Counted from the stretch's first letter, positions 1-10,655 are shown. The stretch is DNA of 64,000 bases from Nitrospirota bacterium (GCA_011088105.1 JAALKI010000004.1:38997-102996), one strand, 5' to 3'. The notes: generated by a model not told the origin, from the letters alone. Program-made: numbers and translations.

Positions 1-35
1 GGTACAACCGGCATGGATGCCTAAGCATTATGTAT

Positions 36-326
36 CTACTTCGCTCGCCGCTGAAGAACAAGAACAAACGCCATAAGCGTCGGAAGAGGCGCTAAGAAAA
101 ACGGCAGAAGCCAGGCCCACACATTTTTCCCTCTGACCCGTGCCTGATCAAACATCCACACGAAGACCCAAACCAACAGGAGAAAATAATTGAGTGCAAG
201 CCAATGAGTTGTCCGGATATCAAGCAAACTCGGATCCGCACCCGTGGCAGTCAACCAAAACAACACTTCCAACAACCCAAATGCGACCAGCAAACTTACG
301 ACAATCCGTTTACTCCATACGTACAT
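36..326 (-). CDS. Small integral membrane protein of unknown function
   Basis: A 96-residue protein with three strongly hydrophobic segments (roughly residues 8-28, 42-60 and 70-91) joined by short charged loops, including a basic stretch near residue 65 and a basic C-terminus. This pattern fits a small inner-membrane protein. No family motif is recognised. It is transcribed divergently from nrdJ, and the 434-base gap between them could hold promoters for both. It could belong to one of the many short phospholipase_D-N-like or DUF membrane families, but nothing in the sequence decides this. Coding status is supported by the membrane-protein composition and lack of a competing frame. Confidence 0.6.
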   Translation of the reverse strand: MYVWSKRIVVSLLVAFGLLEVLFWLTATGADPSLLDIRTTHWLALNYFLLLVWVFVWMFDQARVRGKNVWAWLLPFFLAPLPTLMAFVLVLQRRAK

Positions 327-480
327 GCTTGTCCCCTTTCAATACGGTTAAGCCATCACGGTGAAACGATGAAAGATCACACCAGATTCTTTCATCAAGC
401 GTAGAATGCTCATCTACGGCAAAAGATACACTGCCCTCTCACCATAAAGAAAATTTTTTCTTGCCTGCATGCACACAGAC

Positions 481-489
481 TGTGGATAA
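481..489 (-). promoter_or_regulatory. DnaA-box nonamer upstream of nrdJ
   Basis: TGTGGATAA, the exact reverse complement of the consensus DnaA box TTATCCACA. It lies about 105 bases upstream of the putative nrdJ -35 element. DnaA is known to regulate nrdAB in E. coli, so the location is suggestive, but a single perfect nonamer is expected by chance about once per 130 kb when both strands are counted. Another perfect copy occurs at 56686-56694 in a non-regulatory setting. Confidence 0.3.
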
Positions 490-580
490 CTACTCATCAT
501 CATACGACAACTATCGAAAAAACCTATAGATTTGGCTATGCACAAGTCACCCCATGTTGTTCCAACAATCCACAGGTGAC

Positions 581-596
581 CCACAATATTTAGTAT
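581..596 (+). promoter_or_regulatory. Putative NrdR box
   Basis: CCACAATATTTAGTAT matches 13 of 16 positions of the NrdR box consensus ACACWATATATWGTGT. Its last base is the first base of the TTGACA -35 hexamer, the position from which the ATP/dATP-sensing repressor NrdR would block RNA polymerase. NrdR boxes normally occur as pairs about three helical turns apart. The sequence 32 bases upstream matches only about 7 of 16 positions, so the second site is weak or absent. Confidence 0.6.
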
Positions 597-622
597 TGAC
601 AAATACTTCAAACCGCTATAAA
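596..622 (+). promoter_or_regulatory. Putative sigma70 promoter of nrdJ
   Basis: A perfect -35 TTGACA at 596-601 and a -10 TATAAA at 617-622, separated by 15 bases (16 if ATAAAT is used). Transcription would start near 630, giving a leader of about 130 bases before the nrdJ ATG. The NrdR-box-like palindrome abuts the -35. Confidence 0.5.
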
Positions 623-760
623 TTGCGTTCTCTTATCATATCGATCATGTCCCGTGTACGTATCGTATCCTCATGATCGACAAGGAAAATGCCTTTGCTC
701 CTTGTGAGAGCCTCATTGGGGCTTTCTTAACAGCGAGAGAGAGGTAAAAGGAGAACACCC

Positions 761-3700
761 ATGAAAATTGAGCGTCGGTTCACCCAACCTGGACAAGGGC
801 CATACCATGGTATGACCTTTGTCACACGAACATCCGAAATTAAAAATCCTGATGGTTCGAGTGTGTTCTTACTTAATGATATCCAGGTGCCAGAGCAATG
901 GTCGCAATTGGCGGTAGACATCCTGGCTCAGAAATATTTTCGAAAGGCCGGGGTTCCTCAAGTCGATGCCAATGGAACCGTTCAGACCGATGCAACCGGT
1001 GCCCCGATCCTAGGAGGAGAAACCGACGCACGACAAGTCTTTCATCGCTTAGCCGGATGCTGGACGCATTGGGGAAAAACCCATCAATACTTTGATACGG
1101 ACCAGGATACCGAAGCTTTCTACGATGAACTGTCTTTCATGCTAGCCAAACAAATGGCTGCGCCAAACTCGCCCCAATGGTTTAATACTGGTTTACACTT
1201 TGCGTATAACCTCTCTGGTCCTTCTCAAGGACACTATTTCATCGAACCAGAATCCGAACGGCTCAGCCGGTCCAAGAATGCCTACGAACGACCACAAGTA
1301 CATGCCTGCTTTATCCAGTCAGTCTCTGATGATTTGGTCAATGAGGGTGGCATCATGGACTTGTGGGTTCGGGAAGCCCGGCTGTTCAAATACGGCTCTG
1401 GCACAGGCACGAACTTTTCTAAACTACGTGGCGACAACGAGCCGCTTTCCGGTGGTGGTCGATCATCTGGCTTAATGTCATTTCTCAAGATCGGAGATCG
1501 TGCAGCTGGAGCGATTAAGTCTGGCGGAACGACGAGACGGGCAGCCAAGATGGTCTGTTTGGACTTGGACCACCCAGACATTGAAGAGTTCATTGATTGG
1601 AAAGTAATAGAAGAGCAAAAGGTTGCCGCGATGGTGGCTGGATCCAAAATGTGCGCGCAGCGGCTGAATACCGTCCTGAAAGCTTGCCATGTCTCTCACG
1701 AACAGGGACAGCCTCGTGTCGAAACCAACCCACGCAAAAATTCACCACTCCAAGAAGCAATTGATGCAGCCCGTGAAGCGGCCATTCCTGAAGCCTACAT
1801 CCAACGCATGTTTAACTATGCCCACCAAGGCTATACACACTTTCTCTTTCATGAATATGACACCAATTGGGACAGTAAAGCTTATCAGACGGTGTCTGGG
1901 CAAAACTCCAATAATAGCATTCGTATTCCTAATACATTTTTTGAAACCTTGCAAAACGATGGAGACTGGACGCTCACTAGACGAACGGATGGGACCATGG
2001 CCAAAACGATCAAAGCCATGGATCTATGGGATCGCATTGCTTGGGCAGCGTGGATCTGTGCCGACCCTGGAGTTCAATACGACTCAACCATCAATGAATG
2101 GCATACCTGTCCTGAAGATGGCGCAATCACCGCCTCGAATCCCTGTAGTGAATATATGTTTTTGGACGACACCGCGTGCAACTTAGCCTCATTGAATCTA
2201 GGCGCCTTTACATCACCTGATGGACAGTTTGATTTAGATGGCTACCGCCATGCCATTCGCCTGTGGACCGTTGTGCTGGAGATTAGCGTCTTGATGGCCA
2301 GCTTCCCAAGCAAGGCGATTGCACGAAAAAGTTATGCCTACCGAACCCTGGGATTGGGGTATGCCAACCTCGGCTCCTACCTCATGCAGCAAGGGATTCC
2401 CTATGATTCCCCCAAAGCCCTGGCAATCTGCGGGGCATTAACTTCGATCTTAACGGGAGAATCGTATGCCACATCGGCTGAAATGGCCGCCGAGCTTGGT
2501 TCATTTCCTGGATTTTCTCGAAATCGTGAGTCCATGCTGCGCGTGATTCGGAATCATCGGCGAGCGGCCTATAACATGCCCGTGGATGACTATGAAGGAT
2601 TGACGATTACTCCTCATGGTATTCAAGCAGACGAGACCCCCACCCAACTGTTGGATGCGGCGAGACAGGCATGGGATCGAGCCCTAACGCTGGGAGAGGC
2701 TCATGGCTATCGAAATGCGCAAGCGACCGTGATTGCCCCCACAGGAACGATCGGTCTTGTCATGGATTGTGACACGACCGGGATCGAGCCAGATTTTGCG
2801 TTGGTCAAATTTAAAAAATTAGCGGGAGGGGGCTACTTTAAGATTATCAATCAAAGCCTGCCACCTGCGCTACGAACGTTGGGCTACACTCAAACGCAAA
2901 TCCAAGACATTATCAGATATGCCTCAGGCACTCGGACCCTCAAAGATGCCCCCTTTATCAATCATGTCTCACTTCGAGAAAAAGGGTTTACCCCTGCAGC
3001 GATCGAGAAAGTCGAAGCTGAACTTGATGGGGCATTCGAAATCCAATTTGCCTTCAATAAATGGACACTAGGAGAAGATTTTTGCCGAGACAGCTTGTTG
3101 CTCACTGAAACACAACTGAACGACATGCAATTAAACATTCTAAAAACCTTAGAATTCACACCGGAACAAATCATGGCCGCCAATGACTATTGCTGTGGCA
3201 CCATGACAATTGAAGGTGCGCCACACATTAAAAATGAACACCTGCCCGTCTTTGATTGTGCCAATCGATGTGGACGCACAGGGCAACGATTTATTGCAAC
3301 CCATGCTCATCTTCGCATGATGGCAGCCGCGCAACCCTTCATTAGTGGCGCCATTAGTAAAACGATTAATATGCCAGCTGATGCATCTGTCGAATCGGTC
3401 AAAACAGCCTACCATGTCGGATGGACCTACATGCTTAAGGCCATTGCCTTGTACCGAGATGGCTCAAAGCTCAGTCAACCCTTGAATGTCTCAAGTGACA
3501 CTGCGTTGCGAGAACCACTGAAAACCGAGGTTCTTGCAGCAGCGCAACAAGCCACTGAACGCATCCTCGTCCGTTATCTGGCAAAACGACGCCCCCTACC
3601 AACTCGACGAGGAGGGTACACCCAAAAAGCCAGTATTGGCGGGCATAAAATCTATCTCAGGACCGGAGAATATCAAGATGGTACACTGGGTGAGATCTTC

Positions 3701-4282
3701 CTCGATATGCATAAAGAAGGGGCGGCCTTTCGCAGCTTGATGAATTGCTTTGCGATTGCCATTTCCTTGGGCTTGCAGCATGGTGTACCTCTTGAAGAAT
3801 TTGTTGAAGCCTTTTTATTTACACGATTTGAGCCCAATGGCCCTGTCAAACTCAACAATCACATTAAAATGTCGACCTCGATCATCGATTACATCTTTCG
3901 GGAATTGGCTATTACCTATCTGGGCCGTCATGACCTAGCGCAAGTGGCGCCGGATGATCTTCGAGGGGATTCCGTGAAACATGATCCCGAATGCACGGAT
4001 GAGGACCCACCAGACTCCAAAGCGCTCGCGGCTTCCTCTATCCTTCAGGATGTGTTTCCTTCACGAGGGACTCGTCCCAAAGAACCATCAGAAAATGGTA
4101 ATGGGACCAACAGAAAAACGCTTGAGATTCATGAACAAGCCATGACACTGACCGAAGTGATGGTCGCCAAACAAAAAGGGTATGAAGGTGACCCTTGCCA
4201 GCATTGTAAGGAATTCAAACTTGTTCGGAATGGAACCTGCTTGAAATGCATGAATTGTGGCGAGACCAGTGGCTGTTCATAA
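761..4282 (+). CDS. nrdJ: Adenosylcobalamin-dependent (class II) ribonucleotide reductase
   Basis: Makes deoxyribonucleotides from ribonucleotides with a cobalamin-generated thiyl radical, in the cytoplasm and without oxygen. At 1173 residues it is a long-form NrdJ. The redox pair is C183 (HACFIQ) and C473 ([10 protein letters not shown]). The finger-loop motif NPCSEY places the radical cysteine at C462 and the catalytic glutamate at E464. A PTGTIG segment follows near residue 660. A TSCPD domain occupies about 935-1045. The C-terminus is a Cys-rich ribbon (C1146, C1149, C1160, C1163, C1166, C1172) that probably carries the re-reducing dithiol and a metal. The start is set by AAGGAG eight bases before the ATG. 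No small subunit is nearby, as expected for class II. The upstream promoter carries a likely NrdR box. Confidence 0.97.
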   Translation: MKIERRFTQPGQGPYHGMTFVTRTSEIKNPDGSSVFLLNDIQVPEQWSQLAVDILAQKYFRKAGVPQVDANGTVQTDATGAPILGGETDARQVFHRLAGCWTHWGKTHQYFDTDQDTEAFYDELSFMLAKQMAAPNSPQWFNTGLHFAYNLSGPSQGHYFIEPESERLSRSKNAYERPQVHACFIQSVSDDLVNEGGIMDLWVREARLFKYGSGTGTNFSKLRGDNEPLSGGGRSSGLMSFLKIGDRAAGAIKSGGTTRRAAKMVCLDLDHPDIEEFIDWKVIEEQKVAAMVAGSKMCAQRLNTVLKACHVSHEQGQPRVETNPRKNSPLQEAIDAAREAAIPEAYIQRMFNYAHQGYTHFLFHEYDTNWDSKAYQTVSGQNSNNSIRIPNTFFETLQNDGDWTLTRRTDGTMAKTIKAMDLWDRIAWAAWICADPGVQYDSTINEWHTCPEDGAITASNPCSEYMFLDDTACNLASLNLGAFTSPDGQFDLDGYRHAIRLWTVVLEISVLMASFPSKAIARKSYAYRTLGLGYANLGSYLMQQGIPYDSPKALAICGALTSILTGESYATSAEMAAELGSFPGFSRNRESMLRVIRNHRRAAYNMPVDDYEGLTITPHGIQADETPTQLLDAARQAWDRALTLGEAHGYRNAQATVIAPTGTIGLVMDCDTTGIEPDFALVKFKKLAGGGYFKIINQSLPPALRTLGYTQTQIQDIIRYASGTRTLKDAPFINHVSLREKGFTPAAIEKVEAELDGAFEIQFAFNKWTLGEDFCRDSLLLTETQLNDMQLNILKTLEFTPEQIMAANDYCCGTMTIEGAPHIKNEHLPVFDCANRCGRTGQRFIATHAHLRMMAAAQPFISGAISKTINMPADASVESVKTAYHVGWTYMLKAIALYRDGSKLSQPLNVSSDTALREPLKTEVLAAAQQATERILVRYLAKRRPLPTRRGGYTQKASIGGHKIYLRTGEYQDGTLGEIFLDMHKEGAAFRSLMNCFAIAISLGLQHGVPLEEFVEAFLFTRFEPNGPVKLNNHIKMSTSIIDYIFRELAITYLGRHDLAQVAPDDLRGDSVKHDPECTDEDPPDSKALAASSILQDVFPSRGTRPKEPSENGNGTNRKTLEIHEQAMTLTEVMVAKQKGYEGDPCQHCKEFKLVRNGTCLKCMNCGETSGCS

Positions 4283-4438
4283 ATAGAATATGATCGTTGC
4301 GTTTTGTTGAACTTTCATGATTCCTCAGGTCAATGTCGACGATTTAAAGATTTGTGCCAGTCTCAACAATCCGAAAATTGCACCGATACAGGTTTCAAGA
4401 AAAATTCACAAAAGATGATTGTCTATTGCTAGGCATTC

Positions 4439-5197
4439 TCACCTAACAACCGCCACATCCTCTTTAAAAACCCCTTCGCTCTCCATAAACCCGGCATCAG
4501 TGGAAAGAAAGCGAATGTTTAACGGGTTCAAAAGCTTTGGCCTCTGGACAGCCAAAGCTAATTGGTAATGAAGACAGGGCTCGAAAAGGCTAAATGCCCA
4601 ACAGGCTGGATCATCGGACTTTGTGACAAATTGTATGGCTATCGTGCCATCGTCCTTTAGAAAAAAGCTCATGCTATTCAATGGTTGAGTTAACCCAACA
4701 CCCTTAGCTTTTAAATACGCTTCTTTTAATGTCCACAGTTCAAAAAACCTTCTGCGTCGTGGCTCATCCGTTAACTCTAACAACCTATCCACTTCAGATT
4801 GAGCGAAAAAACGATGGGCAATTCTATCTGCCGAGCAAATGCGATCCGTTCTTTCAAGATCCACACCAATAGGCCCTATCTCACAAATAGCACAAACAGC
4901 AAGTTGTGCGCTGTGAGAAACGTTAAAAAAGAACGGTACCTCAAAATTGGCAATCTCAGGCTTGCCATAAGCCCCCCGGTTAAATTTCCATTGCTGGGGA
5001 GGCACATCACGATATCGTGACAAGGTTTTTCTTAACAATGCACGGGAGAGCAATGGAAGCATTTTATTGAAAGACTCGCCATCTTGACGCAGCCGGTCGA
5101 ATTCATCACCATTGAGCAATGCCCGATATGAATCAATTTTTTTAAAGCTGGAAAAGTCAGCCAGCCATACGTGGACTTCATTATTGAGCAACATCAC
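4439..5197 (-). CDS. 4'-phosphopantetheinyl transferase (Sfp/HetI type)
   Basis: Transfers the phosphopantetheine arm of CoA to a serine of a carrier protein. The 252 residues match the pseudo-dimeric Sfp class rather than the short AcpS. Visible motifs are FNVSHS (H95), GVDLE (Mg-binding D113 and E115) and WTLKEAYLKA (E159, K163). Its start overlaps the stop of the upstream symporter gene by four bases (ATGA), so the two are translationally coupled. No polyketide, non-ribosomal peptide or other carrier-protein gene is in the window. It may therefore serve the fatty-acid carrier protein or a distant cluster. Confidence 0.92.
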   Translation of the reverse strand: MMLLNNEVHVWLADFSSFKKIDSYRALLNGDEFDRLRQDGESFNKMLPLLSRALLRKTLSRYRDVPPQQWKFNRGAYGKPEIANFEVPFFFNVSHSAQLAVCAICEIGPIGVDLERTDRICSADRIAHRFFAQSEVDRLLELTDEPRRRRFFELWTLKEAYLKAKGVGLTQPLNSMSFFLKDDGTIAIQFVTKSDDPACWAFSLFEPCLHYQLALAVQRPKLLNPLNIRFLSTDAGFMESEGVFKEDVAVVR

Positions 5198-6471
5198 GGC
5201 TGCCTTGTAGACTCCTCGTGCTCGTGACCCTCTAGTTGATCAATCACGGCAGCGCCGACCGCATCGCCCCAGACATTGACTGATGTCCGACATCTGTCAA
5301 GAAACCAATCAATAACTAAGAGCAAGGAAATTCCCTCTACAGGAAGATTCACGGCTTTCAAGACAATCACCATTGTGACCAACCCCGCTTCGGGAATACC
5401 TGCAGCACCAATGGCTGCCAGAGTGGCCGTCAGAAAAATAATCACTGTTTGCCCAAGATCCAACTCAATACCATATGTTTGGGCAATAAACATGGCGGCA
5501 ATTGCTTCATAGAGGGCCGTTCCATTCATATTGATCGTGGCCCCAAGTGGTAAAACAAAGCTGGCAATTCGCTTAGACACACGATGTCGTCCGATAGCAC
5601 ATTCCATGGTCAATGGAAGCGTAGCCGAGCTTGAACCGGTGGAAAAGGCCGTGGTCAATGCCGTCCCCATGTTTCGGACATACGTGAGGACATTCTGTTT
5701 TCCAAGCAATTGGAGAAAGAGCGGTAACGTCACCATGCCATGAATCAGCAAGGCAAGGATAACGGTAGCCGCATAGGCCCCCAATTGGATCAATTGAGGC
5801 CAGAATCCACTAAAGCCACCGGCCTCCCCTAAACGTCCAGCAATTAACGCACCAATGCCAACGGGAGCCGTCCACATCAACAGATGCACCATCCCCATAA
5901 TGGCTTCATTCACACCTTCAAAGAATCGGATGACAAACTGCCCGCGTTCTCCAAGTGTCGTGAGGACGCTACCAAACACCAAGGAAAAAATGATCAACGG
6001 CAACACATCGACATTCACCATCGCTTTCAAGAGATTTTGAGGCACTAGATTCATCAGAATAGACTTCAAGAGTTCAGCAACGGTGGTGGGCCGATCTTCC
6101 ATCCTTTGGGAAAGACTGTAGCCAGACTCAGAGGTCAGGTCTGATGATTCCTGAAGAAGCGGTGTGCCAGGATGAATGATCACGACGAGCAATAATCCAA
6201 CCAATACAGCCAACCCTGTCGTGGTCACAAAAAACAAGATAGTCCGAAACCCAAGACCGCCGAGTGTCCGAACATCCCCAACACTACTCACCCCAACAAT
6301 CATGGAGCTCATCACCAGCGGCACAACCATGACAAAGAGTGCGCGGAGAAAAAGATCTCCGAGAAATTGCACGGCTTTACCCCATTCCGGGACCAGCCCC
6401 CCAAACATCATTCCTGCCAAGATGCCCAACAAGAGCGCAACAAGAAGTCGATGAGGGCCTGGGGCAATCAT
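5194..6471 (-). CDS. Dicarboxylate/amino acid:cation symporter (DAACS family)
   Basis: A 425-residue inner-membrane transporter of the GltP/DctA/GltPh family that takes up glutamate, aspartate or C4-dicarboxylates with H+ or Na+. The conserved core is present: the serine-rich hairpin STGSSSATLP (about 275-285), the unwound-helix motif NMNGTALYE (about 308), GAAGIPEAG in the second hairpin, and the final DWFLDRCRTSVNVWGD segment. In that segment the Asp and Arg are typical substrate and cation contacts. It sits 63 bases downstream of gcvP on the same strand and overlaps the phosphopantetheinyl transferase gene. The exact substrate cannot be read from the sequence. Confidence 0.93.
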   Translation of the reverse strand: MIAPGPHRLLVALLLGILAGMMFGGLVPEWGKAVQFLGDLFLRALFVMVVPLVMSSMIVGVSSVGDVRTLGGLGFRTILFFVTTTGLAVLVGLLLVVIIHPGTPLLQESSDLTSESGYSLSQRMEDRPTTVAELLKSILMNLVPQNLLKAMVNVDVLPLIIFSLVFGSVLTTLGERGQFVIRFFEGVNEAIMGMVHLLMWTAPVGIGALIAGRLGEAGGFSGFWPQLIQLGAYAATVILALLIHGMVTLPLFLQLLGKQNVLTYVRNMGTALTTAFSTGSSSATLPLTMECAIGRHRVSKRIASFVLPLGATINMNGTALYEAIAAMFIAQTYGIELDLGQTVIIFLTATLAAIGAAGIPEAGLVTMVIVLKAVNLPVEGISLLLVIDWFLDRCRTSVNVWGDAVGAAVIDQLEGHEHEESTRQP

Positions 6472-6534
6472 GTCAGAATGGTAGCCGTCATGTTGAAAGA
6501 GAGAATGTGTCTGATCGAGAGAACGCGGTTAAGA

Positions 6535-9420
6535 CTAATAGCTTTCCATCGGAGGACAGGTACATGCGAGGTTTCGATCGCCATAGGTATTGTCTATTCT
6601 CGAGACAGCAGGCCAAAACTTGTATTGCCGTAGCCATGAAGCCGGGTACACCGCGCGCTCTCGAGAATACGGGTGGGTCCAATGTTCTGTGATTAAGGTC
6701 TCGATCGTATGCGGAGCATTTTTGAGTGGATTATCGTCTCGTGGCCACTGACCATCTTCAATCGCCGCAATCTCCTGCCGAATGGTGAGAAGGGCATCGC
6801 AATACCGATCAAGCTCCGCCTTGGATTCACTCTCAGTCGGTTCAACCATCAATGTTCCAGCGACAGGCCAAGAGATAGTCGGGGCATGAAAACCAAAATC
6901 CATCAATCGTTTAGCCACGTCTTCAACCTCGACGTCTGCGGATTTTTTAAATGGCCGAATATCCAAGATAAACTCATGCGCTGATAAGCCATGCTTCCCA
7001 GCATATAATACAGGAAAGTTCTTCTCGAGACGTTTTGCCATGTAATTAGCATTCAAAATGGCAACGCTCGTGGCTTTGGTGAGACCATCATGTCCCATCA
7101 AGGCAATAAACGCCCAAGAAATTGGCAGGATACTCGGACTGCCATAGGGTGCAGCGGCGATGGCCCCAATCCCCAATGGTCCACCTGAATCCCGAACCGG
7201 ATGGCCTGGAAGAAATGGGGATAAATGCTCGGCCGTCCCAATAGGACCCATTCCGGGGCCACCCCCTCCATGGGGAATGCAAAATGTTTTATGAAGGTTC
7301 AAATGACATACATCCGCGCCAATATCTCCAGGACGGCATAATCCAACCATTGCATTCATATTGGCCCCATCCATGTACACCTGGCCACCATGATCATGAA
7401 CAACCTGACATACATGGCGAATGGTCTCCTCAAATACGCCATGCGTGGAAGGATACGTAATCATAATGGCCCCTAAGACATCGGCATGCGTACGGGCCTT
7501 CGTTTCCAAATCATGTAAATCAATATTGCCAGCCTGATCACAGGCAACTGGCACAACCGTAAACCCGGCGATGACCGCACTGGCAGGATTTGTGCCATGC
7601 GCCGATACAGGAATGAGACAGATTGTCCGTTGAGATTGCCCTCGCTGTTCATGATAGGCACGGATGACCATGAGCCCAGCATACTCTCCTTGAGATCCAG
7701 CATTGGGTTGCAGGGACACGGCGGCAAATCCCGTAATTTCAGCCAACCAGCCCTCCAATTGTTGAAAAAGCTTTGCATAGCCAACGGTTTGGTCCGATGG
7801 CACAAACGGGTGGATCCCACTGAATTCAGGCCACGTCACAGGAATCATTTCCGCTGTAGCATTTAACTTCATCGTGCAGGACCCCAAGGGGATCATAGAA
7901 TGCACCAGTGATAAATCACGCGACTGCAAGCGGTAAATATATCGAAGCAATTCATGCTCAGAGTGGTAGGTATTAAACACATCATGAGTCAAGTACGGAG
8001 AAGTCCGGAGAAAGGATTCGGGAAGACAGGATGTCCGATGTGCCATCAAATCCTCAATCGCAAATGGCAATACAGGGTCAGGTGAAAAGACATATAGGAG
8101 CGTGGTGACATCTGAAAGTGTCGTTGTTTCATCAAGCGCAATCCCCACCGAGCCATCGTCAAAGGGACGAACATTCATGCCATGTTGTATGCCTCTTGCC
8201 AGAATGTCGTTTTGCGAAAGACCAGCAGGGTATACACGAAGGGTATCGAAAAAATATGTCGCGGTCTGTCGACAGCCAAGACGCGTAAGGCCTTCAGCAA
8301 GAAAACAGGTGAGGTCATGAACAGACTGCGCAATCCGCCTAAGACCTATAGGGCCATGGTAGACCGCATACATCCCAGCTAAAATGGCGAGAAGCACTTG
8401 TGCCGTACAGATGTTGCTTGTCGCACGATCTCGACGGATATGCTGTTCACGTGTTTGAAGGGCTAACCGATAGGCTGGTCGATCTTGCGAATCACGGGAA
8501 ACACCGACAAGACGGCCAGGCATTTGCCGCTTATGATCCATCGTAGTCGATAAAAATGCAGCATGTGGTCCACCAAACCCCAATGGGACGCCAAAGCGTT
8601 GTGATGAGCCAACAGCAATGTCAGCACCAAATTCACCAGGAGGCGTCAGAAGCGTCAACGCCAATAGATCGGTGGCGACAACCAAAAGCGCCCCAGCCTC
8701 ATGCATCTGCTTCGCCAATTCGCGATAATCATACAGAGCGCCCTCAGTTGTTGGATATTGTACCAAGACGCCACAGTATCGCTGAGCCGAAGGATCGAGA
8801 GAAGAGACAGGACCAATTTGTAGATGAATGCCTGAAGACATGGCACGCGTTTGCACAACGGCTATGGTCTGTGGGTGGCAACCCTCGGCAATAAAAAATG
8901 TGTTTTGTTCTCCCCCGACAATCGCTCGGCACATCGACATGGCTTCAGCCGCAGCCGTTGCTTCATCAAGCAACGACGCATTGGCCAATGGCAAGCCCGT
9001 CAAATCAGCGACCATCGTCTGAAAGTTCAACAAGGCCTCTAGCCGGCCCTGTGCAATCTCTGCTTGATACGGTGTGTATTGGGTATACCAGGCAGGATTC
9101 TCAAAGATGTTTCGAAGAATAACGGGTGGAGTGAGGCAATCATAATAGCCCATCCCAATAAACGAACGATATCGGGTATTGTCATGAGCCACTGCCCTCA
9201 ACTCTTCAAGCACAGCCTGTTCAGTACGAGAGGCAGGCAAATCCAACGACCTGTGTAAGCGAATCGTATCTGGAACGACAGCATTAATCAGTACATTCAG
9301 TGATGCAAAACCAAGCATGCCCACCATTTCTTGAATATCAGATTCACTAGGGCCGAGATGCCGACAAGGGAATGTATCTCCTGGCAAAATGGAAGAATGA
9401 GGGCTTTCGGTATTCATCAT
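6535..9420 (-). CDS. gcvP: Glycine dehydrogenase (decarboxylating), single-chain P-protein
   Basis: The PLP-dependent P-protein of the glycine cleavage system, which decarboxylates glycine and passes the aminomethyl group to lipoylated H-protein. Its 961 residues match the single-chain form (E. coli 957) with N- and C-terminal PLP-fold halves. The PLP lysine is K711 in [34 protein letters not shown] near 490-510 is typical of the family. A ribosome site AAGGAC precedes the ATG. The genes for the T, H and L proteins are not in the window. In Nitrospira-like bacteria the system can feed one-carbon metabolism, but that role is an inference here. Confidence 0.97.
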   Translation of the reverse strand: MMNTESPHSSILPGDTFPCRHLGPSESDIQEMVGMLGFASLNVLINAVVPDTIRLHRSLDLPASRTEQAVLEELRAVAHDNTRYRSFIGMGYYDCLTPPVILRNIFENPAWYTQYTPYQAEIAQGRLEALLNFQTMVADLTGLPLANASLLDEATAAAEAMSMCRAIVGGEQNTFFIAEGCHPQTIAVVQTRAMSSGIHLQIGPVSSLDPSAQRYCGVLVQYPTTEGALYDYRELAKQMHEAGALLVVATDLLALTLLTPPGEFGADIAVGSSQRFGVPLGFGGPHAAFLSTTMDHKRQMPGRLVGVSRDSQDRPAYRLALQTREQHIRRDRATSNICTAQVLLAILAGMYAVYHGPIGLRRIAQSVHDLTCFLAEGLTRLGCRQTATYFFDTLRVYPAGLSQNDILARGIQHGMNVRPFDDGSVGIALDETTTLSDVTTLLYVFSPDPVLPFAIEDLMAHRTSCLPESFLRTSPYLTHDVFNTYHSEHELLRYIYRLQSRDLSLVHSMIPLGSCTMKLNATAEMIPVTWPEFSGIHPFVPSDQTVGYAKLFQQLEGWLAEITGFAAVSLQPNAGSQGEYAGLMVIRAYHEQRGQSQRTICLIPVSAHGTNPASAVIAGFTVVPVACDQAGNIDLHDLETKARTHADVLGAIMITYPSTHGVFEETIRHVCQVVHDHGGQVYMDGANMNAMVGLCRPGDIGADVCHLNLHKTFCIPHGGGGPGMGPIGTAEHLSPFLPGHPVRDSGGPLGIGAIAAAPYGSPSILPISWAFIALMGHDGLTKATSVAILNANYMAKRLEKNFPVLYAGKHGLSAHEFILDIRPFKKSADVEVEDVAKRLMDFGFHAPTISWPVAGTLMVEPTESESKAELDRYCDALLTIRQEIAAIEDGQWPRDDNPLKNAPHTIETLITEHWTHPYSRERAVYPASWLRQYKFWPAVSRIDNTYGDRNLACTCPPMESY

Positions 9421-9643
9421 ACTGGAGTCCTTCTAGGAAGATGTTTCACGAAAATTCCCACAGGATATCATGGGAAAATAGTTCTGCAAAGTACAGAAAT
9501 GCATCAATGTTCTACAAAATTTTTGGTGGTTTTGAGAGGACTCCATGCTGTTCTGTCCTGAGGTTCTACGAGCTTCCGACGTGAAGAGAATGGAGGCATG
9601 TTAAAGCAAATCCTCGAAAGCAACCGTGCCAGACGAGGTGACT

Positions 9644-9925
9644 TTACCGACGCTTGCGCTTGAAGAGCTCCTCGTCATAAGTTTTTTGATAGAGAATCTC
9701 CCATTCGGAAGACCCTTCTGGAATAGAACGAGAGTAAGAGGCCAAACGGGCACGAACAATTCGATCAATGTCCTGTTCATGAGACACATGCTCTGCTAGG
9801 ACTCGTTTAATTTCTCGCAAAGCCTTCGTCGGCTCCCCAATGATCTTCGCATCCGGGCTCTTTTGAAGAGCCTGAAGAATACCATGCGAAAGGTGTGTTT
9901 GTTTCTCTTCGCTGAGTAATGCCAT
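9644..9925 (-). CDS. DUF507 family protein, second of a tandem pair
   Basis: A small, charged, mostly helical protein whose start MALLSEEKQTHLSH and middle KALREIKRVLAEH follow the DUF507 pattern. Function is unknown. I chose the ATG at 9925, giving 93 residues. An upstream GTG at 9994 would add 23 residues unlike the family and would overlap the preceding gene by 17 bases, although it has an AAGGA site. With the chosen start both tandem DUF507 proteins are exactly 93 residues. DUF507 genes commonly occur as adjacent pairs, which suggests a heterodimer. Confidence 0.8.
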   Translation of the reverse strand: MALLSEEKQTHLSHGILQALQKSPDAKIIGEPTKALREIKRVLAEHVSHEQDIDRIVRARLASYSRSIPEGSSEWEILYQKTYDEELFKRKRR

Positions 9926-9977
9926 TGGGTCTTTCGTACACTCCCCTTCTTCCTTTTGGAGAATGGGAAGGAGTGTT

Positions 9978-10259
9978 TTACAAGATAATATCACGTTCCT
10001 TAATCAATTTGTTTTTGACCATTGAAAACATTTTTTGGTAATCCGCACGGCCCTTCTCGAATTCGGCCTCATACTGTTTCAACATATCCCGAACCTCCGC
10101 ATTCAAGCGATCTTCGACAGAACATTCCGTCGTAATCGTCTTCTCAATGGCCAAAATCAGGGTATCAAGCGATCCACAGACCTCCAGCAGTTCCGCTACT
10201 TGGAGTCGATCAATGAGTAATCGAGAAAGGTGGTGGCTATGCTCTTGTGTGATCCGCAT
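9978..10259 (-). CDS. DUF507 family protein, first of a tandem pair
   Basis: A 93-residue, highly charged helical protein. MRITQEHSHHLSRLLIDRL and the C-terminal segment DRLNAEVRDMLKQYEAEF fit DUF507, whose members are short cytoplasmic proteins of unknown function. It begins eight bases after the cyclophilin-like gene ends and is followed by its paralogue, so all three look co-transcribed. The heptad-like spacing of hydrophobic residues fits coiled-coil pairing with the neighbouring paralogue. Confidence 0.8.
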   Translation of the reverse strand: MRITQEHSHHLSRLLIDRLQVAELLEVCGSLDTLILAIEKTITTECSVEDRLNAEVRDMLKQYEAEFEKGRADYQKMFSMVKNKLIKERDIIL

Positions 10260-10268
10260 CGAATATTG

Positions 10269-10655
10269 TCATACCACAGCTTCGACATGAATCGTTTTGG
10301 CGCCAATAACCTGACGCAAGACTGTTGGATCACCGACAAGTCGTCCGATAATATTGACACGATCAGCAGGGACAGGATCCTCTCCCATGCTCATAGGCGT
10401 TCGACCGAAAAAGATTGCCAACATCTGACCCATGCCCCAAAAGGCAAGATCCCCCACTTTCACTTGGGTCGTGGCAGTTTCCCGGTAATCTTTCACACCA
10501 GGCACGTGGCAATAAAACTCTTCACCCCACATATTCATCGGCGCTTCAATGGGAAGAGCTTGATAGATTTCCTGAGCCGTACGAGTAGACTTGAGCTCAG
10601 CTTCTAACGTGATGCCACCAACTGAAATTTTGATACGTCGCGTTGTCTCTTCCAT
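10269..10655 (-). CDS. Cyclophilin-like fold protein (TM1367-like)
   Basis: A 128-residue protein resembling the small bacterial cyclophilin-like beta-barrel family. It opens with RRIKISVGGITLEAEL, has an ALPIEAPMNMWGEEFYC segment, and contains VKVGDLAFWGMGQMLAIFFGRTP, which matches the family pattern of a loop followed by an isomerase-fold strand. Peptidyl-prolyl isomerase activity is not established for these proteins. It is the first gene of a three-gene minus-strand set with the DUF507 pair, and its promoter should lie in 10656-10927, shared divergently with the nuclease gene. Confidence 0.7.
   Translation of the reverse strand: MEETTRRIKISVGGITLEAELKSTRTAQEIYQALPIEAPMNMWGEEFYCHVPGVKDYRETATTQVKVGDLAFWGMGQMLAIFFGRTPMSMGEDPVPADRVNIIGRLVGDPTVLRQVIGAKTIHVEAVV

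Larger units (their letters stand above)
327..760. other. Intergenic region upstream of nrdJ
   Basis: A 434-base non-coding stretch between two divergent genes. The part nearest nrdJ holds an NrdR-box-like palindrome and a sigma70-type promoter (listed separately), and a perfect DnaA-box nonamer lies farther upstream. No cobalamin riboswitch core was recognised, although the downstream enzyme needs cobalamin. A minus-strand open frame at 414-611 has no ribosome-binding site or protein-like composition and is not accepted as a gene. Confidence 0.6.

Noticed and set aside
414..611. Minus-strand frame of 65 codons in the nrdJ upstream region
   Set aside because: No ribosome site, composition unlike a protein, and it covers the promoter and NrdR-box region.
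623..760. Possible cobalamin riboswitch before nrdJ
   Set aside because: No B12-box-like sequence was found, and the leader is too short for a typical full-length aptamer.
9421..9643. Possible glycine riboswitch before gcvP
   Set aside because: No conserved glycine-aptamer core was recognised; only a nine-base inverted pair (TGGAGTCCT and AGGACTCCA) about 105 bases apart was seen.
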